A stretch of 64,000 nt of DNA, from NCBI GenBank assembly GCA_024742395.1, contig JANSYO010000013.1:30525-94524 (forward strand), in the 5' to 3' direction. The notes beneath the pieces were generated by a model that ran no database searches, was not told the origin of the DNA, and was given only the letters and a program-made list of their open reading frames with translations. The translations under genes were made by a program, and so were the position numbers. This document shows, in pieces, positions 1 to 8,294 of this stretch. Positions within the stretch are counted from its first letter, which is position 1. Each line of letters begins with the position of its first letter. The DNA comes from Cytophagales bacterium. Lineage in GTDB: Bacteria > Bacteroidota > Bacteroidia > Cytophagales > Spirosomataceae.

Positions 1-488
1 TCACCCGGGATGAATCGAAGCCTTTCATAATTGAGGCCAATGGAACAGTAATAAAAGTACTGGGCACCTCTTTTAACATTTCAGCAAGAGACGAAAATGT
101 GAAAGTAAGTGTCAAATCGGGTAAAGTAGAATTTTCAAGCTCCCCGAATGAAAAAGTTATTCTTCAAAAAGGAGAAGAAGCCGTGTACGAAAGTCTTAAG
201 GACACCATTAAATCTGCCCCAATTCTTGACAGAAACGTCTTTGCTTTTAAAACCAAAGTATTTGAATTCAAAGAAACTAGTTTAGAAGAAGTGGTTAATG
301 TATTAAACAAAGGCTACCAATCAGATGTTAAGCTAGAGGGGGGTACATGGACTGATTATCAAATCACCACTCGTTTTGAAAATGAAAAACTAAGTGATGC
401 CTTAGATATCATTGCTCAAACCTTGGAGTTAGAGGTAGTCAAGAATGATGAAACCTACGTTTTGGCTAAAAAAACAAGAAATCAATAG
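1..488 (+). CDS. FecR-family anti-sigma/regulator, 5' truncated by window edge
   Basis: The reading frame is open from base 3, so the start and the N-terminal cytoplasmic and membrane segments lie outside the window. The visible part begins with the end of a FecR domain (motif VLGTSFNISA, then VKVSVKSGKVEF) and continues into a C-terminal DUF4974-type domain (about the last 70 residues, FKETSLEEVVNVLN onward). FecR proteins sit in the inner membrane and relay a signal from an outer-membrane STN-domain partner to an ECF sigma factor, usually encoded just upstream. The next gene encodes an STN protein and the one after it a TonB-dependent receptor, which fits this role. The nearest ATG in frame (base 99) lies inside the FecR domain and is not a credible start. 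Confidence 0.9.
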   Translation, partial: TRDESKPFIIEANGTVIKVLGTSFNISARDENVKVSVKSGKVEFSSSPNEKVILQKGEEAVYESLKDTIKSAPILDRNVFAFKTKVFEFKETSLEEVVNVLNKGYQSDVKLEGGTWTDYQITTRFENEKLSDALDIIAQTLELEVVKNDETYVLAKKTRNQ

Positions 489-569
489 GGGATAACGAGG
501 TAAACCTTGTCTTATTCTAAAACAAATACTTCAGCAAATTCTGAAGTCAGACAGAAAAAGATATTACAA

Positions 570-2393
570 ATGAACAAGCTATTACTCATCTCCCTTTTAT
601 TATTAAGTTCACTAAACTCCTGGTGCCAATCCGCCCTTCTAAGTCAAAAAATCGAACTTAATGTTGTAAATCAACCACTAGACATTGTCCTTAAAAGTAT
701 CGAAGCCAGGGCAGACGTTCGCTTCTCGTATAATCCTAAGGTAATCAATGCCAACAAGCTAATTACATACAAAACTAACGGAAGCTCCTTAGAGAACATA
801 CTCATTGAACTACTGGGAAAAGAATTTGAAGGGAAAGTAAGAGGAAATCACATTATACTTCAAAAAAGTAAAACACCCGAAAAAAAAGACTTTTACATAA
901 CAGGTTATATAAGAGACGGTGAAACCGGTGAAGAAATAACCAATGTTTCGGTATACGAACCACTGACATTGGCATCTACACTTTCTAACCTTAATGGCTA
1001 CTATAAAATAAAGCTTCCTAAAGACCAGCCTGATCTGGGCCTGAGATTTTCAAAAGAAAATTACGATGTAGCCATCGTAGAAGTTTATGGCAGAACAGAT
1101 CAAAGGCAAAACGTAACGCTGTTAAAAACCATGAAACCGAAGGTTCTGACAGAGCCAACATTTGCGATAGCCACCCCCAAAGTTAAAATAGATAGTACTC
1201 CTAAAAATTTGCAGGAATATATTGAAATGGCACACCCACAGCCCGTAGAGGTTCCTGAAGTAAAAACGAGTACAAAAAAAGTAGAATTGCCCAAATTAGA
1301 TTTGCCTAAAATAGATTTAAGTGATGAGTTTGCCGCCATAGATAGTGGCTACAGAAAGGGAAAAGATGATTTTCTAAACTGGCTTTTAACCACTAAACAG
1401 AATTTCCACTTAAGAAATAATATCGATAGCCTTTACAGACCATTCCAAATCTCCCTGTTACCCTATTTAGGAACCAATCTAAAGCTGAGCCCATTTGTCA
1501 CAAATGATGTCTCTATTAATATCATAGCCGGCTATACCGGTAGCGTTAGAAAACTGGAGTTAGGTGGTTTTGCCAACGTAGTAAGAGAAAACATGACGGG
1601 GCTGCAGGCTGCCGGAGCCTTAAATATTGTTGGTAAAAGAACCGACGGTGTTCAGCTGGCAGGTTCATCAAACTTTAACATTGGCGATGCACATGGTTTT
1701 ATAGCAGCGGGTGCTACTAATTTCAATTTTAAAAACGGTAGTGGTGTACACATGGCTGGTGCGTTAAACTTTAACCTAGGCTCTTTTACCGGGGTACAAA
1801 TAGCACCTGTTAATGTAACCGGCACATTAGTAAATGCCACTCAACTTGGAGTATTTAATTTTGCGAACGAACAAGTAAATTCATTACCTATTGGCTTTTT
1901 CAGCTATGTTCATAAAAATGGATATCGAAGATTTGAAATAGCCTTTTCTGAGCTAAATGCTACTGAACTTAGTTTTAAATCTGGTGTAAAGGGCTTCTAT
2001 AATGTCTTTAATGCCTCTTTTAATTATGGCCAGGCCAATAAACCCTTATTTGGTGTAGGTTACGGATTAGGCACTTCCTGGAATTACTCTAAAAGATTTA
2101 GTTCTAATCTGGAGGCCGTGGTAATGTCTTACGTTCCTGAAACGGATGATTATTTTGACAATTGGAATTCTCATTTAAGATTAAGCTTAGGCTTTGAAGC
2201 CAAAATCACTAAAAGGGTGGCTATTTTCGCTGCTCCAACTTTAAATTTTTACACTTCCAGCAATGATGGACTAGATTTTTCTGAATACAAATTCTTGTTA
2301 TCACAAAGGAACGTCAACTGGTTCGGCGATAATTCAAATGCCTATTCATGGCTTGGATACAAAGTTGGTTTACGAATTTGCAATAAGTCCTGA
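570..2393 (+). CDS. STN-domain and carboxypeptidase-regulatory-like outer-membrane protein
   Basis: Exported protein with a signal peptide (MNKLLLISLLLLSSLNSWCQ), an STN domain (about residues 22-100, Secretin/TonB N-terminal short domain), a carboxypeptidase-regulatory-like beta-sandwich (about 108-170), a charged linker rich in Pro/Lys, and a C-terminal part with repeated glycine/asparagine strands (GVQLAGSSNFNIG, GVHMAGALNFNLG) resembling LA_2272-type surface repeats or a beta-barrel. It has no TonB plug. STN domains normally contact FecR, whose gene is directly upstream (81 bp). An in-frame TTG at 507 gives 21 more residues; the ATG at 570 is preferred because it places the signal peptide at the N terminus. 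Function is inferred: a signal transducer or surface protein of the FecR system. A strong terminator follows the gene. Confidence 0.82.
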   Translation: MNKLLLISLLLLSSLNSWCQSALLSQKIELNVVNQPLDIVLKSIEARADVRFSYNPKVINANKLITYKTNGSSLENILIELLGKEFEGKVRGNHIILQKSKTPEKKDFYITGYIRDGETGEEITNVSVYEPLTLASTLSNLNGYYKIKLPKDQPDLGLRFSKENYDVAIVEVYGRTDQRQNVTLLKTMKPKVLTEPTFAIATPKVKIDSTPKNLQEYIEMAHPQPVEVPEVKTSTKKVELPKLDLPKIDLSDEFAAIDSGYRKGKDDFLNWLLTTKQNFHLRNNIDSLYRPFQISLLPYLGTNLKLSPFVTNDVSINIIAGYTGSVRKLELGGFANVVRENMTGLQAAGALNIVGKRTDGVQLAGSSNFNIGDAHGFIAAGATNFNFKNGSGVHMAGALNFNLGSFTGVQIAPVNVTGTLVNATQLGVFNFANEQVNSLPIGFFSYVHKNGYRRFEIAFSELNATELSFKSGVKGFYNVFNASFNYGQANKPLFGVGYGLGTSWNYSKRFSSNLEAVVMSYVPETDDYFDNWNSHLRLSLGFEAKITKRVAIFAAPTLNFYTSSNDGLDFSEYKFLLSQRNVNWFGDNSNAYSWLGYKVGLRICNKS

Positions 2394-2418
2394 ATCACTA
2401 TATCAGATTTTTAATTTT

Positions 2419-2455
2419 CAACCTCCTTTCAATGCTGACTGGGGGTTGTTTTTTT
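2419..2455 (+). terminator. Intrinsic terminator after the STN gene
   Basis: The arms CAACCTCC (2419-2426) and GGGGGTTG (2441-2448) pair over 8 bp with one G-U, with a 14-base loop, and are followed directly by seven T residues (2449-2455). It separates the FecR/STN pair from the TonB receptor downstream, or attenuates readthrough into it. Confidence 0.8.
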
Positions 2456-2538
2456 ACAAATATTCGCAAGAAATAACGTTCTCGCATAGGGGTATAGCTT
2501 AGCCCAATTGTCTCATAGTAAATTACTTAAAACAAATC

Positions 2539-4977
2539 ATGAGAACAAAAAAGCTATTACTTATCCAATTTTTATTCTTCGTCAAATTAAGTCTCTCAGG
2601 GCAAGATTTAACTCAAACAATTCGTGGTAGAGTCATTGATATTGATGGTAAATTTCCATTAATAGGGGCCACTGTGAACCTAAACTTTGGAGGAATCTCC
2701 TCCTCCACTTTTACTGATACCAACGGCTCTTTCAAATTTGAAGAAATACCAATTGGAAGGCATAATTTAAAAATCAGCTATATAGGTTACGAGAGCAAAA
2801 CCCTTCCAAACCTTGAGCTGACCTCAGGGAAAGAAATCGTCTTAGAAATACAAATGCTGGAATCTCTTAACAAGATGAATGCGGTCATAGTTAAGGCCAA
2901 CAAAAACAAAGGAGAAGTTAGCAATGACATGTCCTTAATCAGCTCCAGATCAGTCACTGTAGATGAAACTCAGCGATATGCGGGCTCTTTCAATGATCCT
3001 GCCAGAATGGTTTCATCTTTTGCAGGCGTAACGGCAAATCCCGAAGGCAATAATGACATTGTGGTGAGAGGTAATTCTCCTAAGTACATACAATGGCGAC
3101 TGGAAGGAATAGAAATTCCAAACCCAAACCATTTTGGAGATGTGGGCGGCACAGGTGGTCCTATCAGTGCCCTTAATAGTAACTTACTTGCAAATTCTGA
3201 CTTCTATACTGGAGCTTTCTCACCAGAATATGGCGATGTACTTTCGGGAATATTTGATGTGAAATTCAGAACAGGCAATAATGAAAAGTCTGAGTATGCT
3301 TTTGGTATTGGTGCATTAGGTATAGATGCCACCTTTGAAGGCCCCTTTAAAAAAGGCTACGCTGGCTCCTACCTTTTTAATTATCGATATTCATCACTCG
3401 CACTACTAGATAATCTGAAACTTGTTGATTTTGGAGGCATTCCTAAATATCAGGATGGGGCTTTTAAAATCCATCTTCCCACAGAAAGAATTGGTTCATT
3501 TTCCCTTTTTGGACTCATGGGTAAAAGTAGTATTACAGAAAATTATGACTTTGAAGATCAAGTTTCGCTTACAGGAAATACCGTATTCCAAAGCACTACA
3601 AAGGCTGTTTTTCAGCTAAATAACAATCTCTATACTTCAGGCTTAAGACATATTTACTCTATCAATAAAAAAAGTTATGTTGAAACTATGGTTTCCTATT
3701 CAGGCTCCTCCATCAATGAAGATGAAAAAGAAAACTTAAGCGGATTTATCCTTAACATGGCGGGTGAATCCTTACGAGATTCCAGTACAAATTCGTATGA
3801 GACCTACTATACTAAAATAATTAATAGTGCCTTTAGAACCTCCATTCGCTTTAGTTCAAAAGTAAATCAAAAACACAAGATTGAACTGGGCAGTAAATAC
3901 ATTTTACAAGCAAATGATTTCAACGAAAAATATGCTTTACAAAAAGCAAAACCACTATTTACTTCTATTGATTTTAAAAATAATTTATGGTCTATTCGAA
4001 ATTACGCTGCCTGGAAATTCCGACTTAATGAAGCTATAACTTTTGTTTCAGGTCTCCATCACTTTCATGTTCCTTTAACAGGTGAACATTCTGTAGAACC
4101 ACGAATAAGTATGAGGTGGAGTTTGAAAAGCGGCGGTACTTTCAATGCCGGCTATGGTAGGCACAGTACTATGGAAAACGTCAGTAATTATTATGCTAAA
4201 GTGCAGAATGATGCCGGAGGCATAACAGAGCCTAACAAAGATTTGCTTTTATTAAAAGCTAATCACTTGGTTTTGGGTTATGAAAAACGTTTCACCCAAA
4301 ATCTCATGGGTAAACTGGAAGTTTACTATCAAGGCTTAGATCACTTACCAGTCAAAAACGACCCGGCAAGCTATTATTCTACCATAAACGAAACAGAAGG
4401 GTTTCCTAACATTGCTTTGGTAAGCAAAGGAACCGGACAGAATTATGGCATAGAATTTACATTGGAACGCTTTTTCGTCAATAATTTCTATTACATGTTT
4501 ACTTCCTCAGTATATCAATCAAAATATAAGTCACTGGAAAATGTGTTGCGAAACACCCGATATAACGGCAATTACGCCTTCAATGCATTAATTGGAAAGG
4601 AGTTTGTGAATTTGGGAAGAAAACGAAACATAACTATAGGACTCAATGCCAAGCTATTCTACGTGGGGGCCAGGAAAATTATTCCACTTTTAAGAGACGA
4701 ACAAGGGAATTTAAAGGTGGACCTGGAAAATGATCGATATTACGATGCAAGTAAAGCCTACGAATATGGTCTAGATGATGTTTTTCAGATCAATACCTCA
4801 GCATCATTGAAGATTAATAAATCAAAATCTACACATGAGTTTGCTATTGATATCATCAACACGAATAACAGTCAAGCCAGACTCTATGAATATTACGATA
4901 GAAACGTAGAAGGAAATATAGAATATGGAAGACCCTTAAGTTTTCTGCCCAATATCGTCTACAGGGTTCATTTTTAG
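2539..4977 (+). CDS. TonB-dependent receptor with carboxypeptidase-regulatory-like domain
   Basis: An 812-residue outer-membrane receptor: signal peptide ending near LSLSG, an N-terminal CarboxypepD_reg-like domain (about 27-115, TIRGRVIDIDG to the conserved VEVTV-like strand), a TonB plug (about 130-250, with IVVRGNSPKYIQWRLEGIEI and SPEYGDVLSGIFD) and a 22-strand-type barrel ending in an aromatic residue (YRVHF). It takes up an unknown substrate with energy from TonB-ExbBD. No SusD partner is present, so it is not a SusC/D pair. It follows the FecR/STN pair, but a terminator intervenes. It is clearly related to the receptor at 5879-8164 in the plug region. No consensus promoter was found in the 80 bp before it, which would suit an ECF-type promoter. 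Confidence 0.9.
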   Translation: MRTKKLLLIQFLFFVKLSLSGQDLTQTIRGRVIDIDGKFPLIGATVNLNFGGISSSTFTDTNGSFKFEEIPIGRHNLKISYIGYESKTLPNLELTSGKEIVLEIQMLESLNKMNAVIVKANKNKGEVSNDMSLISSRSVTVDETQRYAGSFNDPARMVSSFAGVTANPEGNNDIVVRGNSPKYIQWRLEGIEIPNPNHFGDVGGTGGPISALNSNLLANSDFYTGAFSPEYGDVLSGIFDVKFRTGNNEKSEYAFGIGALGIDATFEGPFKKGYAGSYLFNYRYSSLALLDNLKLVDFGGIPKYQDGAFKIHLPTERIGSFSLFGLMGKSSITENYDFEDQVSLTGNTVFQSTTKAVFQLNNNLYTSGLRHIYSINKKSYVETMVSYSGSSINEDEKENLSGFILNMAGESLRDSSTNSYETYYTKIINSAFRTSIRFSSKVNQKHKIELGSKYILQANDFNEKYALQKAKPLFTSIDFKNNLWSIRNYAAWKFRLNEAITFVSGLHHFHVPLTGEHSVEPRISMRWSLKSGGTFNAGYGRHSTMENVSNYYAKVQNDAGGITEPNKDLLLLKANHLVLGYEKRFTQNLMGKLEVYYQGLDHLPVKNDPASYYSTINETEGFPNIALVSKGTGQNYGIEFTLERFFVNNFYYMFTSSVYQSKYKSLENVLRNTRYNGNYAFNALIGKEFVNLGRKRNITIGLNAKLFYVGARKIIPLLRDEQGNLKVDLENDRYYDASKAYEYGLDDVFQINTSASLKINKSKSTHEFAIDIINTNNSQARLYEYYDRNVEGNIEYGRPLSFLPNIVYRVHF

Positions 4978-5402
4978 AAAATAACTACATTTTGGAAATC
5001 TGCGGAGTTTACACAATCAGTAGTTAAAGCATCTTCCCAAATGGGTGCCATGCATCTATTTGGAAAGATGAATTTTGCAGTGGCTTCTGCCCTACTACAT
5101 GCTCAGGCAGGCCGCTGCATGAAGTTGACTATGGCCATTCAAGGCGAGTTAGGCAATAGAATAAAACTTTGTGTATAGATCACAGAGAATGGCTCTGTTA
5201 GGTTTTCTGAACCTAGTCCGTTAATAGACAAAACCATTATTTGAGAATTCTCAGAAAAGAAAAATATAACGGTTTGATAGTCAATGAATCTCGAAATTCT
5301 TATATTCATTGCTTGTCGTACTCTTTTTGCTAGCAAGAAATGAAAATACGACCAGCTATTTATTGTCAAACCATTGCCTAGGGCATTATCACCTATTGAA
5401 CC
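4978..5402. other. 425-bp gap with no assignable gene
   Basis: No confident gene, promoter or repeat was recognised. The frame directly after the receptor stop stays open for about 66 codons (to 5178) and reads like ordinary protein (for example GAMHLFGKMNFAVASALL), but it has only internal ATGs, the first at 5041, and no family match that I know. A minus-strand open frame (5139-5417) overlaps the start of the CBS gene and has no support. The stretch could hold a decayed gene fragment. Confidence 0.4.
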
Positions 5403-5873
5403 ATGAAAAATTTCCAATCAAAATCTCCGGTACAAGAAAAAGAATTACAGCTTAAAGTACCTTCTGTCACTGATTACATGACACCTGTCAGCAGACTGAT
5501 AACTATAAAAGAAGATACGCCGGTTCTTGAAGTTTTGGATTTGCTTTTAAGCAAAAGAATTACCGGAGCACCCGTATTAAATGATCAGGGAGAAGTTGTG
5601 GGCCTAATTGATGATAAAGACTGCCTGAACATTCTTTTAGGTGGTGCTTATTATAATCATCCGGTAGAAAAAGACACTGTGGGCGAATACATGTCAAATG
5701 TCATGAAAAGCATTTCAATAGACTTTGATATTATCAACGTAGCTAACACCTTTCTTACCACGCCTTACAAAAGACTACTCGTCATGGATCATGATGGCAA
5801 ATTAGCTGGTCAAATCAGCAGAAGAGACATTCTTAGAGCCATTAAAGACATGAACATGGGAAGTACCTGGTAA
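5403..5873 (+). CDS. CBS-domain pair protein
   Basis: A 156-residue cytoplasmic protein made almost entirely of two CBS domains (about residues 25-85 and 95-152; motifs ITGAPVLNDQGEVVGLID and RLLVMDHDGKLAGQISRRDI). Such pairs bind adenine nucleotides or other ligands and regulate partner proteins, but the ligand and partner here are unknown. The gene stands alone between two TonB receptor genes and its stop is 5 bp from the end of the convergent receptor. No clear promoter was seen upstream. Confidence 0.88.
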   Translation: MKNFQSKSPVQEKELQLKVPSVTDYMTPVSRLITIKEDTPVLEVLDLLLSKRITGAPVLNDQGEVVGLIDDKDCLNILLGGAYYNHPVEKDTVGEYMSNVMKSISIDFDIINVANTFLTTPYKRLLVMDHDGKLAGQISRRDILRAIKDMNMGSTW

Positions 5874-5878
5874 TTCTT

Positions 5879-8164
5879 TTAAAACTCCCAACGGTAGTTT
5901 AACATCGGAACCATACCTAGCTGATATTTGGTAATAACAGTACCTTGATACGCATCATAATAATCAAAAGCTACATTCTGGTAATTTGCTACGTTTTGTA
6001 AGTCTATTGACCACATTCTATTCAGTTTGTCTTTTGATCTTTTCAGATAGACTCTAATGTCTGGTCTAAAGTAGTCAGGACGTTTTTCTGTCAATCCGCT
6101 GTTGTAGTCAAAAACAGTTTTCATCGCCAGTTTTGATGCGTCTAAATCAATAGTGTAATTTCTAAAACCGCCCATCCAAACTATACGGGTATTTACGCCC
6201 AAAACTCTACTTTTCGATACTTCCCATTCTTTACCTATGGTTATATTGAAAATATAATTACCACTGTATCTTGACTCATAGAAATTGCCATCGAGTGCTT
6301 TATATTCAGATTTATAAAGTGTTGTATTGGCGAGTGCAAAGAATCCGTTGTCCAGATACTTATTGAAATTAAGCTCTAATCCGTAATTTCTTCCTTCGCC
6401 TTCATTCACTAATGAAGATGGGTCAACATATTCAGTCAGGTTTACCCCAACCAGGTGAGCCTGATTTCTTGAACTCAAATCGTGGTGAACAGATTGATAA
6501 TACAGCTCAGCAGTCAATGAAGATGATTTACCTGTGGCTGTCGAATAATTCAGAACAAATTGATCTGACAACGTAGGCTTTAGATTGGAATTTCCGGCAT
6601 ACAACCATGATGAAAACAATTGCGAGTGTCTTCCATAAGCTATATTCAGATTACTCTTTGCATTTATCATAAAGCCAAGATTAGCCCTTGGCTCCAGACT
6701 TGATGTACTGTTTAATGTATATGTCAGATAATGTAATCCCAAGGTTAAATTAGCTCTCTCTCCCAAACTCGTATTGTATTGAAGAAAAGGCTGTAAAATC
6801 ATGGAAGAGAAATCTCCAACAAGGTCATTCTGAAAAGAGCTGATTGAGTCTGCTGTCTGTGTTAGATATACGCCTGCTTTCAGCCCGGCACCAGATTCAA
6901 ATCTATTGGTAACTATACTACTCAGTGAGAGTTTAGAGGTGTTAGAAACATCGTTTGAAGAAGGTAGGTAATACGAACTAACGGGGTTTATCTCCTGAGT
7001 TCTTTCATTTCTTAAACCCGAATACACTATTGCATTTTTCCAAAGCAAATTCGGACTGAAGGTTTTAGAATGCGTTACACCTGCCGCTCCCATTTTACCA
7101 TAAAAGTTAATCGCAAACAAATCCTTTTCAAACTCAGGGCCAGTCCCCTCTTCATCGTCAAAAGTGAATTCATTTGAGTTTAGACCTCCCATACCAAAAA
7201 ACGTAATGTCTCCTAATTTTTTATTCGGGAAGCTTAAATTCACAGCTAAGTCCTGAAACTTAATAGACTCTCCTCCAAAACTCAAACCGCCTAAAGCCAA
7301 CAGACCCGTGAAAGAGTATCTATAATTAATTAAATAGCTACTTCCTTTTTCTTTATTTATGGGGCCTTCAGAGGCTAAATCTACACCAATAAGACCTACC
7401 TGAGCGGTGTGTTCGTATTCTTTATTGTTCCCTTTTCTTAATCTCATATCCATCACACCAGATAGGGCATTACCGTATTCCGCCGGAAAAGCTCCTGTCA
7501 GGAAGTTCATGCTACCCATCATTTGGGCAGAAACCATGTTTGTTCCACCGGCATTAACTGTGGCCTGATCAGAAAATGTACCGGCATTGGCCAAATGATT
7601 TGGGTTCACTATCTCAATTCCTTCAAGCCTCCATTGCAAGCCCCTGGGATTGTTTCCTCTAATGCTCATTCCATTCGCCTGATCATTGGTATTCGCCACA
7701 CCGGGAAACGAAAAAGCGAGCCTTGCCGGATCAAAAAAGGTAGCAGGATAACGCATCACTTGTTCTACAGTGATTGACTGAATGCTGGTTTTAGCTCCAC
7801 TGAGATTTGGGCTTGCAGCTGTTATTTGCACTTCCTCAAGATCAGTGACAGCTGGTACAAGATAAACCGGCACTATAAGCTCTTTATTAGAAGCTAAAAG
7901 CAATTCTTTCACCAGCTGCCTGGTAAAACCTACAGCAGAGACTGAAAGCTCTACCCTACCTACGGGTACATTGTTTATCACAAATTCTCCGTTTGAATTG
8001 GTTTGGGCATTAAGAGTTGAACCCTCTACCTGAACCGTTACATTTTCAATTAAGGCCTCTGTTACAGCGTCTTTCACCTGCCCTCTAATGGTTCCGGTTT
8101 GTTGTGCTTGCCCTGCAAAAAACAGACAAAATAGAAATGGTAGTAGTAGTAAGCTTTTTTTCAT
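5879..8164 (-). CDS. TonB-dependent receptor with carboxypeptidase-regulatory-like domain
   Basis: An outer-membrane receptor of about 761 residues: signal peptide (MKKSLLLLPFLFCLFFAGQA), CarboxypepD_reg-like domain (TGTIRGQVKDAVTEALIENV), plug (MSIRGNNPRGLQWRLEGIEI, AEYGNALSGVMDM) and a barrel ending LNYRWEF. The ATG at 8164 is chosen over one 12 codons upstream because it places the signal peptide at the N terminus and lies downstream of a TACTTTTG box. Substrate unknown and no SusD partner. The plug shares long blocks with the receptor at 2539-4977 (PAR..FSF.GV, RGN.P..QWRLEGIEI.NPNH), so the two are paralogues. Confidence 0.9.
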   Translation of the reverse strand: MKKSLLLLPFLFCLFFAGQAQQTGTIRGQVKDAVTEALIENVTVQVEGSTLNAQTNSNGEFVINNVPVGRVELSVSAVGFTRQLVKELLLASNKELIVPVYLVPAVTDLEEVQITAASPNLSGAKTSIQSITVEQVMRYPATFFDPARLAFSFPGVANTNDQANGMSIRGNNPRGLQWRLEGIEIVNPNHLANAGTFSDQATVNAGGTNMVSAQMMGSMNFLTGAFPAEYGNALSGVMDMRLRKGNNKEYEHTAQVGLIGVDLASEGPINKEKGSSYLINYRYSFTGLLALGGLSFGGESIKFQDLAVNLSFPNKKLGDITFFGMGGLNSNEFTFDDEEGTGPEFEKDLFAINFYGKMGAAGVTHSKTFSPNLLWKNAIVYSGLRNERTQEINPVSSYYLPSSNDVSNTSKLSLSSIVTNRFESGAGLKAGVYLTQTADSISSFQNDLVGDFSSMILQPFLQYNTSLGERANLTLGLHYLTYTLNSTSSLEPRANLGFMINAKSNLNIAYGRHSQLFSSWLYAGNSNLKPTLSDQFVLNYSTATGKSSSLTAELYYQSVHHDLSSRNQAHLVGVNLTEYVDPSSLVNEGEGRNYGLELNFNKYLDNGFFALANTTLYKSEYKALDGNFYESRYSGNYIFNITIGKEWEVSKSRVLGVNTRIVWMGGFRNYTIDLDASKLAMKTVFDYNSGLTEKRPDYFRPDIRVYLKRSKDKLNRMWSIDLQNVANYQNVAFDYYDAYQGTVITKYQLGMVPMLNYRWEF

Positions 8165-8211
8165 TTTATGGGTTAGGTTTCCTGATTTCATTGAAAGCAA
8201 AAATTAGTTTG

Positions 8212-8219
8212 CAAAAGTA
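8212..8219 (-). promoter_or_regulatory. Bacteroidota -7 box (TACTTTTG) before the TonB receptor
   Basis: The minus strand reads TACTTTTG, an exact TAnnTTTG match, about 48 bases before the ATG at 8164. The -33 element is imperfect (CTG 20 bases upstream). Confidence 0.5.
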
Positions 8220-8294
8220 AGCTTTAATAAAGAATTAAACAGATTTTTTCGACCTTGCGTATAGATCAGTCGCCGACAATGATAATAACTTGCT

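Noticed and set aside
5139..5417. Minus-strand open frame of 92 codons between the first TonB receptor and the CBS gene
   Set aside because: It overlaps the 5' end of the well-supported CBS gene, has no recognisable motif, no promoter and no ribosome-binding site, and its protein is of odd composition.
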